Shown here: positions 1-8,142 of the stretch, one piece after another | How the letters are laid out: each line of letters starts with the position of its first letter | How positions within the stretch are numbered: the stretch's first letter is position 1 | Assembly (NCBI GenBank): GCA_020025825.1 | Contig: JAHHRL010000001.1 | Location: 248,001 to 312,000 of the forward strand | Direction of reading: 5' to 3' | DNA from: Faecalibacterium sp. | GTDB taxonomy: Bacteria; Bacillota; Clostridia; Oscillospirales; Ruminococcaceae | Length of the DNA stretch: 64,000 nt | Notes under the pieces: generated by a model | Databases searched by the model: none | Seen by the model: the letters and a program-made list of their open reading frames with translations, nothing else | What the model was told of the DNA's origin: nothing | Position numbers and translations under genes: made by a program

Positions 1-64
1 GGAAGCAGCCGAAACGGCAGAGCGTATTCGTATTCGTTTGGGTGAAGAAATCGAATTTGTATAA
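1..64 (+). CDS. C-terminal end of an unidentified protein (partial)
   Basis: An open frame enters from the left edge and ends at a TAA (62-64), leaving about 20 residues rich in Glu and Arg (ending ...RLGEEIEFV). It stops 12 nt before the cinA start and shares its direction, so the two are probably co-transcribed. Too little remains to name the protein. In many Firmicutes rimO or pgsA precedes cinA, but this tail does not let me choose either. Confidence 0.6.
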   Translation, partial: EAAETAERIRIRLGEEIEFV

Positions 65-76
65 GAGGGCTTTATC

Positions 77-1375
77 ATGACTGCGGAGATTATTTCGGTC
101 GGCACAGAGTTGTTGCTTGGAAATATTGTAAACACAAACGCTCAGTATCTTAGCAGAGAGCTGGCGGACTTGGGCATTTCGGTGCTGCGCCAAAGCACCA
201 TTGGTGATAACCCTGCCCGTTTGGAGCAATGGGTAACCGAAGCCAAAACACGTGCGGATTTGCTGGTGTTTACCGGAGGCCTTGGCCCTACCGCAGATGA
301 TTTAACAAAAGAAACCGTTGCTGCCTGCTACGGGGATACTTTGCATTTTGATGCACAGGAATGGGATAAAATTACAGCGTTTTTTACCCGAATCCATCGG
401 GAAGCTACGCCCAATAATCGCAAGCAGGCGATGGTGCCTACAAAAGGGCATAAAATCGTCAATCAGTACGGTACGGCTCCGGGTGCATGGTTTGTGGACG
501 GTGACCGACAGGCAATTTTGATGCCGGGCGTTCCTCGTGAAATGAAAGCCATGTGGGAAGAATCGGTACGTCCTGTTTTAGCACAAAAGCAGGAGCAGAC
601 ATTGGTTTCGACCACATTGCGTGTGTTTGGCGGCGAAAGCTGGATTGAAACCACAGTGGGCTCCCTCCTGGACCATGAAAACCCCACGGCAGCAATTTAC
701 TGTAAACCCGGTGAGTGCGAAATCCGCATCACGGCTCGTGCAGCGGACCGTCCGACGGGCGAACAGATGTGCCGGGATTTTGCCAAGAAGTTTTACGAGG
801 TGCTGGGCCCGGCAATTTACGATGCCGATGTACCCGGCCCGGCATGGACTGTGGTGCGTTTGCTGCGTGAAAAGGGACTTACCCTTGCCGCTGCGGAAAG
901 CTGCACCGGCGGCCTGCTTGCTGAGCAGATTACGCAGGTGCCCGGTGCCAGCGAAGTATTTGGCTTTGGTTATGTTACCTACTGGGAGCAGGCTAAGGCA
1001 AAAATGATTGGTGTAAATCCGGACGTGATTGCCCAATATAATGTAGTGTCGGCTCCGGTAGCGGCACAGATGGCATTAGGAGCAAAACGCACAGCTGGGG
1101 CAGATATTGGTGTGGGTATTACCGGTATTGCAGGCCCCGGCGGCGGCGATGCACAGCGGCCGGTAGGTACAGTTTTTGTAGCGCTGGCTATGGGCGATTG
1201 CGTATGGACAAGACACCTGACTTTGGTAAGCAATACACGTCAGGATGTGCGGCTGCGAGCAGTTGTGTGCGTACTGGATATGATTCGCTGCGCAGCATCT
1301 GGGCTGGAAGTACCCGGAACCGTTTGGACGCCGGAGCAGGTTGATAATCCCACATTGAAACCGGTACACGAGTAA
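77..1375 (+). CDS. cinA: CinA family protein (competence/damage-inducible; NMN deamidase-type)
   Basis: Full-length CinA, 432 residues. The N-terminal half is a molybdopterin-binding-like domain: GTELLLGNIVNTN near residues 9-21 and TGGLGPTADD near 66-75. The C-terminal half is the CinA amidohydrolase domain, with AAAESCTGG near 270 and GITGIAGPGGG near 346. In characterised relatives the C-terminal domain deamidates nicotinamide mononucleotide and the N-terminal domain has ADP-ribose pyrophosphatase activity, so a cytoplasmic role in NAD salvage is expected. The link to competence is historical. The ATG at 77 follows a GAGGG-like ribosome site. The next gene starts 14 nt downstream and ends at a strong terminator, so the two form the end of an operon. 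Confidence 0.93.
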   Translation: MTAEIISVGTELLLGNIVNTNAQYLSRELADLGISVLRQSTIGDNPARLEQWVTEAKTRADLLVFTGGLGPTADDLTKETVAACYGDTLHFDAQEWDKITAFFTRIHREATPNNRKQAMVPTKGHKIVNQYGTAPGAWFVDGDRQAILMPGVPREMKAMWEESVRPVLAQKQEQTLVSTTLRVFGGESWIETTVGSLLDHENPTAAIYCKPGECEIRITARAADRPTGEQMCRDFAKKFYEVLGPAIYDADVPGPAWTVVRLLREKGLTLAAAESCTGGLLAEQITQVPGASEVFGFGYVTYWEQAKAKMIGVNPDVIAQYNVVSAPVAAQMALGAKRTAGADIGVGITGIAGPGGGDAQRPVGTVFVALAMGDCVWTRHLTLVSNTRQDVRLRAVVCVLDMIRCAASGLEVPGTVWTPEQVDNPTLKPVHE

Positions 1376-1389
1376 AAGGGGGAGAATCC

Positions 1390-2241
1390 ATGGCAGAGCA
1401 GAAAGAAATCCGATTGCTGCGCCTTTTTGCGGAAAATAAGCAGGCACGCCAAAAAGCATTGGAAGAATTTGTCCAGAACGGAAAAATTGAAGTGCTGGAA
1501 GGCGAAAAAAACGATGAAACGCTGGTGCAGATTACAAGCTGTGCCGAAAGTACAGCTGCTGCCACTGTGATTTTGGACCACTGCCAGGACCGTGTAGCAC
1601 AGGCCTGCGGCGCTGCGTTATACGGTGTAGGAGAATGGAACCTGTACCGGGTTTTGGTAGAAATTATGCTGCGTAAAAATATGCTGTTTGTGCCTGCCGA
1701 TGAGCGGGTGCGCAGTATGTGGGAGCGTCCGCTTTCCAATGTAGAAAACGTCGGTGCGGTTTATGATTTTGGCGGGTGCAGCTGTGCCGATGCAAAAAAT
1801 GGAAAGAAAATTGAGCAGGCGGCGAAAAAAGAAGCATTTCCGTTAGCAGCCGCACAGGCAAGAATCACCACCGCTTGCCGAGTAACACAGGCTGACTGGG
1901 CGGCAGCGTGCTTTGAAACTGACGGCGAACCGATGACAGTATTAGTGGGTAACGAAAAAGGCTGCTGGGCATACACACTGAAAGAGGGGCAGCGGCCTGT
2001 ATTATGGATTACCGATATACTGCGCCGTGCCGCTTTGGGGTATAGGCAGGCAGATGGTGTGCTTTGGATTAAGGCAGGAAATACTGCCGGTGCAGACGAA
2101 AAAGCAGAAAAACGGAGCAACCCTTTCCACGTATTAGGCTTTACGTTTGCTATGGTGTTTGTGGCAACGGTTGCTGTTTGGGGCATTGCCCATGCGCTTA
2201 CCGGCGGTAAAATCAACGAGCTTTGGAATATAGTTAGGTAA
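1390..2241 (+). CDS. Hypothetical protein with C-terminal membrane anchor
   Basis: 283 residues that I cannot assign to a family. The protein is soluble-looking and Ala/Glu-rich up to about residue 240. A single hydrophobic stretch near 245-268 (FHVLGFTFAMVFVATVAVWG) then leaves a tail of about 15 residues, so it is probably tail-anchored with most of its mass in the cytoplasm. Two Cys-containing segments (GGCSCADA near 128 and a Cys near 178) are visible but form no motif I know. GGGGGAG precedes the ATG. It lies 14 nt after cinA and is the last gene before the terminator at 2251-2294. Confidence 0.75.
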   Translation: MAEQKEIRLLRLFAENKQARQKALEEFVQNGKIEVLEGEKNDETLVQITSCAESTAAATVILDHCQDRVAQACGAALYGVGEWNLYRVLVEIMLRKNMLFVPADERVRSMWERPLSNVENVGAVYDFGGCSCADAKNGKKIEQAAKKEAFPLAAAQARITTACRVTQADWAAACFETDGEPMTVLVGNEKGCWAYTLKEGQRPVLWITDILRRAALGYRQADGVLWIKAGNTAGADEKAEKRSNPFHVLGFTFAMVFVATVAVWGIAHALTGGKINELWNIVR

Positions 2242-2250
2242 AACCGTTTA

Positions 2251-2294
2251 TAAAAAAGGAAGCCTTCGGATACAAACCGAAGGCTTCCTTTTTA
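2251..2294. terminator. Bidirectional intrinsic terminator
   Basis: A 17-bp inverted repeat around GGAAGCCTTCGG, with a 7-nt loop, flanked by A-run and T-run. It separates the rightward cinA unit from the leftward metallophosphoesterase gene that ends at 2297, so it can stop transcription from both sides. Confidence 0.9.
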
Positions 2295-2296
2295 CT

Positions 2297-2905
2297 TTAT
2301 ACAGGGTCGGGAATTTCAAAAACATAACGCTCGCTGGCGTTGATAACGGTAGTTTTGCCATAGGTGCAAACACGTGGCAGGGAACTGTCGTACTGCATAT
2401 GTACGTGACCGTGGATAAACCAAGCGGGCTTGTACTTTTCCAGCAAAGCAGTAAAGCAGGAGAAACCGGTATGAGCGGCATCGGGGCCGTCATTGATGCC
2501 CTGCGCAGGAGCGTGCGTGACTAAGATGTCGAACCCTTTGTGATGCATAAGCTTAATCCATAACTTGCGGATACGCATACACATGGCTCGCTCGGTGTAT
2601 TGATGGGCAGCGTGCGGATTGTAAAGCATACAACCGCCTAAGCCCAAGATACGCAGCCCCCGATAGGTGTAGATGGTATCCTCGATGCAAATACAGCCGC
2701 CGGGAGCACGGGTAGCGTAGTGGCGGTCGTGATTGCCATGTACATAAAGAACAGGTGCTGCGGTAAAAGTAGCCAAAAACTCCAAATACTCAGCGGGTAA
2801 ATCACCACAGGAAAGAATCAAGTCAACATCCGCCAGCTTCTCACGTGGGTTTGGACTGTCCCATAGTGCTTTGCATGGTTCATCTGAAAGCACCATGACT
2901 TTCAT
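2297..2905 (-). CDS. Calcineurin-like metallophosphoesterase
   Basis: 202 residues with the metallophosphoesterase metal-ligand series: GDLP (D35), GNHD (N58-H59-D60), a lone His at 131 and GHVH (H167/H169). The first motif, normally D-x-H, reads LSDEP (D8-E9), so the usual first His is absent. This would leave a modified or incomplete metal site, or mark a subfamily. The substrate cannot be read from sequence; members hydrolyse phosphomonoesters or diesters. The gene starts 16 nt after the BMP-type gene on the same strand, so the two are probably co-transcribed and end at the shared terminator. Confidence 0.85.
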   Translation of the reverse strand: MKVMVLSDEPCKALWDSPNPREKLADVDLILSCGDLPAEYLEFLATFTAAPVLYVHGNHDRHYATRAPGGCICIEDTIYTYRGLRILGLGGCMLYNPHAAHQYTERAMCMRIRKLWIKLMHHKGFDILVTHAPAQGINDGPDAAHTGFSCFTALLEKYKPAWFIHGHVHMQYDSSLPRVCTYGKTTVINASERYVFEIPDPV

Positions 2906-2921
2906 TGGGCGCCCTCCTCTC

Positions 2922-4871
2922 TTATAACGTATCTTCGGAGTCGGGGTAAATACCCTGCTGCTCCATTAAAGTGCGCCATTCCATAGGTGGATCGTCTAAA
3001 ATAGGAATTTCGCCTACAACATTTTCGTTTAGCCAATTCATGTGGATTAAATCCTCCGGCGTAAAAGTGCTGTCAGCATCTTTTACAAGGCGGCCGCTTT
3101 GCGTGATAACGGTGCCGGTAAAGGGGTCATACTCGTTATTGCAGATGTGGTCGGCAATCAAATCCAGCAGACGATGGGTTCCATCGGGGATATTATCGCC
3201 GTAATGCAGCTCCACAGCGCCCGAGCTCATGCCCCACCAGTAGCTAACACCACGGAAAGAATCGCCGCCATCGCTGTCCCAAGTTCCGCCTAAGATGCTG
3301 CGGATGATGTGCTGGTACATATTGCCCCAGTGCCAAATCGGCACAGCCAGCTCCTCCAGAGAGCCATCCTCTTTGCGGCGGCACAGACCGTGGTAATGGC
3401 CCTGCCCGTGGTTGGGTGTTTTTTGGTCACGTGCAGAGAATACCGTGATGTCGGACCTGTCCGAGAAATCCAGAGGCTGCCCTGACGGGCTGCATTGCCA
3501 GCGCAGGATAACCTTGGCTTCGGGCCGAACGGCCTGCAAACCACGTGCAAATGCGTTTATAGCCGCACAGACGCCGTACAGCGGGTAGTTTGCTACGTAG
3601 CCTACATCAGACCCTTGCGTCAAAATGCCGGCTAAAATGCCCATCAGATACTTTGCCTCGTAACTGCGGCAGGAGTAGGTGCGTACAAGCGGGTGAGGCT
3701 GATTTAACGAGCAGTTTAGGATTTTTACATTGGGGTGACGTGCAGCAACCTTTAAGCAGGCTGGCATCATCTCGCTGCTGGTAGCAAAAATTACATCCGC
3801 ACCGCCACGTGCGGCACCCTCGATTTCAGCCTCATCATACAAGCCGCATTCCACGTCTTCAATCGAGCTGGTAACAACCTGACCGGGGAAGGCTTCGTCC
3901 AGAGATTTTTGACCTAAGATATGTGCTGCTGCCCATGCGCTTACGTTAGAGCTTCGGTCCAGTACAAAAACAACCTTAAGCGGAGCCTGACGGGGCTGCA
4001 AAATCGGGAACAAGGACTGCAATAGGGGCTGTGCGGCAGGCTTGCTGGGCTTTAGCGAAACCTGTACCGTTTTATGGTGTGCAAGAATTTCGACTTCCTG
4101 CCAGAGTTTCTTCAGGTTTTGGCTTAACTGGGCCGGGGTCTGCTGCAATGCGTCAGAATAACGATGCAGGCTCAAATACACCAAAATGGCATCGCCGGTT
4201 GTCAGCTTTAGCTGGTCGCCGCCCAAAGCCATAAATTCCCGCTGGAACATGGTGTAAAAATAAAAGAAGTTGCTGCGGTCGTCATCTGTCCAGCGCTCCT
4301 GTGCACCTTTGCACAGGGCGGTTTGCAGCTGCGTAAACGAGCCCTCTCGGGAAAAATAGATGTAGTTTACCTTGGATAGACGGTAAAAATCCATGAACTC
4401 GTAATAGATGCGGGTTTCGGGGTTATCCGTCAGCGGAGGCACCAATCGAATGACCTCGGCCTTAACAGAGGCGGCCTGACAGTAGTTTAAAACAGAAACA
4501 CGTTTGTTGCCTTCTTCTACATAGAAGCGGTTCATGAACTCATACGCTTTAATAGGGCTTTGGATACCCTCGTTTAAGTGCGCACAGTAAAGGTTGCACC
4601 ATTTAGAGGCAAACTCAGAATCAGGCTGCAATAATGGTAAAAATCCAGACGAAAAAGCGGTGTGGCGTCCACCGGTTTTTGTGCCGGCAATACTTTGCAT
4701 AGGGATGCTTACAAGCCCTAAGTTTTCCTGAGTGGCAATGGCAGTGTTTTCCAAAATATCATCCAATACGGCCAGATAAGGGCTTTTGCCCTGATTGACT
4801 CGTGCACGATATTGCTTTTTTGCCTGGCGCAGAGCCAAAGCATATTCTTGTTTTGCGTCTGCCATAGACAT
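2922..4871 (-). CDS. BMP/PnrA-family protein without signal peptide
   Basis: 649 residues. The C-terminal part (about 297-570) resembles the basic membrane protein (BMP/PnrA/Med) fold: PLKVVFVLDRSSNVSAWA opens it, followed by ADVIFATSSEMMPA and DVGYVANYPLYGV segments. The N-terminal 290 residues are a soluble extension carrying FYVEEGNKRVSVLNY, like the opening of ParB-type domains. There is no signal peptide or lipobox, so it is unlikely to be a standard ABC substrate-binding lipoprotein; a cytoplasmic sensor or regulator (compare B. subtilis Med) is more plausible. No permease or ATPase gene is adjacent. GGAGG lies 7 nt before the ATG. Confidence 0.8.
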   Translation of the reverse strand: MSMADAKQEYALALRQAKKQYRARVNQGKSPYLAVLDDILENTAIATQENLGLVSIPMQSIAGTKTGGRHTAFSSGFLPLLQPDSEFASKWCNLYCAHLNEGIQSPIKAYEFMNRFYVEEGNKRVSVLNYCQAASVKAEVIRLVPPLTDNPETRIYYEFMDFYRLSKVNYIYFSREGSFTQLQTALCKGAQERWTDDDRSNFFYFYTMFQREFMALGGDQLKLTTGDAILVYLSLHRYSDALQQTPAQLSQNLKKLWQEVEILAHHKTVQVSLKPSKPAAQPLLQSLFPILQPRQAPLKVVFVLDRSSNVSAWAAAHILGQKSLDEAFPGQVVTSSIEDVECGLYDEAEIEGAARGGADVIFATSSEMMPACLKVAARHPNVKILNCSLNQPHPLVRTYSCRSYEAKYLMGILAGILTQGSDVGYVANYPLYGVCAAINAFARGLQAVRPEAKVILRWQCSPSGQPLDFSDRSDITVFSARDQKTPNHGQGHYHGLCRRKEDGSLEELAVPIWHWGNMYQHIIRSILGGTWDSDGGDSFRGVSYWWGMSSGAVELHYGDNIPDGTHRLLDLIADHICNNEYDPFTGTVITQSGRLVKDADSTFTPEDLIHMNWLNENVVGEIPILDDPPMEWRTLMEQQGIYPDSEDTL

Positions 4872-5007
4872 AGGCGTTCCTCCTTTTTTAGTTAGTACAT
4901 AAAGTGTAGCACAAAAATGGTTTTGCGGCGAGGGATATAGTTGATTTTATTGTGCAAATTGAGTAGGATAGAAGCAGAATCAAAATCCGGCCCCAAAGGA
5001 GAAAAAA

Positions 5008-5571
5008 ATGGCACTGGAAACATTACCGAAGTTGGAAGCTGCTGAGTATACAGATGGATTGTGGCTATATGAGCCGAATACGTATCAAACCTATCGTTAT
5101 GTGTTAGGGCGCCCCGGCAAAAAGCCGCTGGTTTGTATTGGAATCAACCCCAGCACCGCACAGCCCGGCGCACTGGACCCCACACTAAAAAGTGTAGAGC
5201 GTTTAGCAAAGCATAATGGCTTTGACAGCTGGATTATGTTTAACGTGTATCCCCAGCGTGCTACAGACCCTAATGATATGGATAAAGAGCCGGACATGGC
5301 ATTACATGCGGAAAATTTACGCTGGCTGAAAGCTGTTTTGGCAGAAACAGAGCCTACCATGTGGGCGGCATGGGGCACGTTGATTGAAAAACGTACCTAT
5401 TTGCCGGGGTTAATGCGTGATATGGTTGCATTGACGAGAGAAAAAAATGTTCCGTGGGTGAGCATTGGCAAAATCAGCAAAAAGGGGCATCCGCACCATC
5501 CGTTGTACCTGCGTAAAGATGCAACCCCGGACCCGTTTGACGTTGAAACTTATTTGAATACCTGTTTTTAA
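5008..5571 (+). CDS. DUF1643 domain-containing protein
   Basis: 187 residues matching the DUF1643 pattern: GINPSTAQPGALDPT (residues 45-59) and FNVYPQRATDPNDM (78-91), with YEPNTYQTYRYVLGR before them. The biochemical role is not known to me. It is cytoplasmic, with no membrane segment. A GGAG precedes the ATG, and the gene is followed after 9 nt by a PAP2 phosphatase with its own GGAG site, so the pair are co-transcribed. It is divergent from the BMP-type gene, with about 135 nt of AT-rich intergenic DNA between them. Confidence 0.85.
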   Translation: MALETLPKLEAAEYTDGLWLYEPNTYQTYRYVLGRPGKKPLVCIGINPSTAQPGALDPTLKSVERLAKHNGFDSWIMFNVYPQRATDPNDMDKEPDMALHAENLRWLKAVLAETEPTMWAAWGTLIEKRTYLPGLMRDMVALTREKNVPWVSIGKISKKGHPHHPLYLRKDATPDPFDVETYLNTCF

Positions 5572-5580
5572 GGAGCAAAT

Positions 5581-6078
5581 ATGAAACCCGAGCGCTATCA
5601 AGTGATTTATAACTGGTTTAAGGAAAGACCTTACGCATACAATGCCCTTTGTTCTGCAACAAAGGGGTTGCCGATGCTGGTGGCCTTTGCCTACGGCTGG
5701 CTGCTGTTTTGGCAGGCTGTGTTTTGTAAAGCAGGGGGACATATGCTTGTGCGCCTGATTGGTGTGCCTGCCGTTACGCTTGTGCTTGGCAGTTTGATTC
5801 GCAAATTATATAATGCGCCGCGTCCCTACGAAAAAGGAATTCAGCCTTTAATGGAAAAGCAAACAAAGGGGCAATCATGCCCAAGCCGACACGCACTGTC
5901 GGCGGGCGTAATTGCCGCTGTTTGGTTTATGGTGTGCCCGCCGGTAGGTGTGGGGGTGCTTCTTTTAGCGGTGGGCGTTTGTGTAACACGTGTGCTGGCA
6001 GGAGTACATTCTATATGGGATGTAACAGCAGGATTGCTGTTTGGCCTTTGCTTTGGCTTGACGGGTATGGTATTATAA
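5581..6078 (+). CDS. PAP2-family membrane phosphatase
   Basis: 165 residues, mostly hydrophobic, carrying the three PAP2 phosphatase motifs: RKLYNAPRP (74-82), PSRH (101-104, a PSGH variant) and R137-x5-H143-x3-D147. The two His residues and the Arg would form the phosphohistidine active site at the membrane face. Family members dephosphorylate phosphatidic acid, phosphatidylglycerol phosphate or undecaprenyl diphosphate; sequence alone does not decide which. It follows DUF1643 by 9 nt. A second PAP2 gene lies at 7465, with the same motif spacing but PSGH. Confidence 0.85.
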   Translation: MKPERYQVIYNWFKERPYAYNALCSATKGLPMLVAFAYGWLLFWQAVFCKAGGHMLVRLIGVPAVTLVLGSLIRKLYNAPRPYEKGIQPLMEKQTKGQSCPSRHALSAGVIAAVWFMVCPPVGVGVLLLAVGVCVTRVLAGVHSIWDVTAGLLFGLCFGLTGMVL

Positions 6079-6202
6079 GTAAGTACTGTTCTCCATAAAA
6101 ATGAAAATTTCGGTAAAACGTGATTTTCATACGTTGTGCGAGGAAATGGATAGCGGTGCAAACAAAAAATAAATAAAATTCCAAAAAACTACAAAAAAAC
6201 AC

Positions 6203-6231
6203 TTGACATCTCATAGGGGAAATGGTATTAT
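6203..6231 (+). promoter_or_regulatory. Sigma-70-type promoter for tRNA-Arg/tRNA-His
   Basis: TTGACA at 6203-6208, a 17-nt spacer, then TATTAT at 6226-6231, about 40 nt upstream of tRNA-Arg. This matches the vegetative consensus. Confidence 0.8.
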
Positions 6232-6270
6232 AATTCTCGCAACGTGTCCCACGCGGGACGAATTCCTCGT

Positions 6271-6344
<74 letters not shown>

Positions 6345-6347
6345 TAT

Positions 6348-6426
6348 GGTGCTTTTAGCGTAGCCGGTCTAACGCGCCAGATTGTGGTTCTGGAGATCGT
6401 GGGTTCGAATCCCACAAGGCACCCCA
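6348..6426 (+). tRNA. tRNA-His (anticodon GTG)
   Basis: The anticodon loop TTGTGGT reads GTG for His. The extra 5' G (6348) typical of tRNA-His pairs with C73 (6423), and the 7-bp acceptor stem follows. CCA is encoded at 6424-6426, unlike the neighbouring tRNA-Arg. The transcript ends at the terminator 8 nt downstream. Confidence 0.95.
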
Positions 6427-6433
6427 CCAAAAA

Positions 6434-6461
6434 CCTCTGCTTTTCAGCAGAGGTTTTTTTG
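6434..6461 (+). terminator. Intrinsic terminator after the tRNA pair
   Basis: CCTCTGC/GCAGAGG stem with a 6-nt loop, followed by a run of seven T. It closes the two-tRNA unit, ahead of the sortase gene. Confidence 0.9.
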
Positions 6462-6517
6462 TTTTATGCTATTGCAACCCGGAAAAGGATACGTGTAAAT
6501 CAACAGGAGGAAAAAGT

Positions 6518-7315
6518 ATGCAGGCGGATAAACAAAAACGCAGTAAAACGAGCGTGCTGCAGTGGATACTGATAGGCATTGTTTTAGTATCCGGCGGACT
6601 TGCTGTGCGTGAATTGATGGGGTATCACCAAGGAAAAACAACCTATCAGTCTGCACAAGATAGTTTTACCCAAGTGCAGACTACGCAGGAGGGAGAAGCT
6701 TCGGCTGAAGTTGTGCCGGAATTGGACTTTGAACGGATTGAGGTGGACTTTGCGGCTTTGCAGGCCAAAAACCCTGATGTAGTGGGCTGGATTCAATTTG
6801 ACGCATTACCCATTAGCTATCCTGTTATGCAGGGCAAAGATGATGAGGTTTATCTGCACCATATGTGGAATGGCCAGCCAAACCGTGCGGGAAGCATCTT
6901 TTTGGAAGCAGAGAACAAAAGCTGGGATGATTTGCATACGATTGTATACGGACATAACATGAAAAACGGCAGTATGTTTGGCCAGTTAAAAAAATATGCG
7001 AAGGAAGAATTTTACAACGAAAATGATGGCTGGTATACCCTGTATTTGCCAAACGGAGAAATTCGTCGTTATCAGATTTTTGGTGTGAAAACAGTAAACG
7101 CTGCATCAGAACTTTATACGATTGGTTTTGACTTTGACGAAAAGTATACTGCGTTTTTGAAGAATATGTGCAAGGGCAGATATTACGACCCGGGCGTAGC
7201 GGTTTATTCGGAAGACCGTGTTATGACACTGAGTACTTGCGTAGCAAATGCGGAAAACCGCTTGGTTGTAAATGCACGTTTGGCTGCGATTTTGACCGCA
7301 GAAGATTTCCACTGA
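6518..7315 (+). CDS. srtB: Class B sortase
   Basis: 265 residues. An N-terminal membrane anchor (about 13-32) leaves the catalytic domain outside the cell. The sortase triad is visible: H146 in VYGHNMKNGS, C241 in MTLSTC and R248 in NAENRLVVNAR. TLSTC and the long helix insert (FDEKYTAFLKNM) fit class B. The enzyme would cut a C-terminal sorting signal of a secreted protein and attach it to peptidoglycan or build pili. No substrate with an LPxTG- or NPxTx-like signal is encoded nearby, so its target is elsewhere. AGGAGG precedes the ATG. It sits alone after the tRNA terminator. Confidence 0.92.
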   Translation: MQADKQKRSKTSVLQWILIGIVLVSGGLAVRELMGYHQGKTTYQSAQDSFTQVQTTQEGEASAEVVPELDFERIEVDFAALQAKNPDVVGWIQFDALPISYPVMQGKDDEVYLHHMWNGQPNRAGSIFLEAENKSWDDLHTIVYGHNMKNGSMFGQLKKYAKEEFYNENDGWYTLYLPNGEIRRYQIFGVKTVNAASELYTIGFDFDEKYTAFLKNMCKGRYYDPGVAVYSEDRVMTLSTCVANAENRLVVNARLAAILTAEDFH

Positions 7316-7464
7316 ATCTTTATAAAATGTGGAAAACAAATCGAAGCTGCATTTTTCAATGAAATACCACAAACGATGGAAGCTGCTTTTATCTAGGTGT
7401 GTTATAATCCTTACGCATTGCCAAAATGCTGCAATGAAGCGGAACTGGAAAAGAGGATAAAGGT

Positions 7465-7998
7465 ATGGGATGGGAATTTACCATATTAGACTGGATACAA
7501 AACAATATGCGCAGCCCGTGGCTGGATACCTTAGTGGCAAACTTTTCGGAATTGGCGAACATTGGTGCACCATGGATTTTATTGGCTCTGGTACTTATTA
7601 TGTATAAGCCGACACGGCGAACAGGCTGTTTTTTGGCCGCTGCAATGCTGTTGGAGTTTGCAGTAGTTGATATGGGAATGAAGCCGTTTTTTGACCGCCC
7701 ACGTCCATGTGATGTCAATCCAGCGATTGATATGCTGGTGCAGCGTCCTAACTCTGCCTCTTTTCCATCGGGGCATTCGGCCCAAGCGTTTGTAGTAAGC
7801 AGTGCGTTGTATTACTGCCATAGCAAGCTGTTTGTGCCGGTATTGGTAGTATCAGTGCTGATGGCACTGTCCAGGTTATACTTGTATGTGCATTTTCCTA
7901 CCGATGTAATGATTGGTATGCTGGTGGGTTGGCTTTGCGGCTTTGTGGCAGTAGAATTTTGTAGAAAATGGGAGCTGAAGAACGGCCCCAGACTATGA
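7465..7998 (+). CDS. PAP2-family membrane phosphatase
   Basis: 177 residues with the full PAP2 set: K73-x6-R80-P81 (KPFFDRPRP), PSGH (101-104) and R137-x5-H143-x3-D147. Several hydrophobic helices surround them, so it is an integral membrane lipid phosphatase. Candidate substrates are undecaprenyl diphosphate (BcrC-type) or phosphatidylglycerol phosphate; I cannot decide. It is a single-gene unit ended by the terminator at 8006-8042. It differs from the PAP2 protein at 5581 outside the motifs, so the pair is not a recent duplication. Confidence 0.88.
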   Translation: MGWEFTILDWIQNNMRSPWLDTLVANFSELANIGAPWILLALVLIMYKPTRRTGCFLAAAMLLEFAVVDMGMKPFFDRPRPCDVNPAIDMLVQRPNSASFPSGHSAQAFVVSSALYYCHSKLFVPVLVVSVLMALSRLYLYVHFPTDVMIGMLVGWLCGFVAVEFCRKWELKNGPRL

Positions 7999-8005
7999 TA
8001 GAGAG

Positions 8006-8042
8006 AATAGGCGCTTTTTGAAAAGAGAGTGCCTATTTTTTT
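8006..8042 (+). terminator. Intrinsic terminator
   Basis: 9-bp stem AATAGGCGC/GTGCCTATT (one G-T pair) followed by a T run, just after the PAP2 stop codon. Confidence 0.75.
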
Positions 8043-8073
8043 GTTGCCGTGCAATAATTTTTGCAAAAAAATA

Positions 8074-8102
8074 TTGAATCAAGCAGTAAAAAAAGATAAA
8101 AT
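8074..8102 (+). promoter_or_regulatory. Promoter of the MATE gene
   Basis: TTGAAT, 17-nt spacer, TAAAAT, about 40 nt upstream of the ATG at 8143. Confidence 0.6.
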
Positions 8103-8142
8103 GGAACACATATATGCAAATTATAAGATGTGAGGAAGTAGT

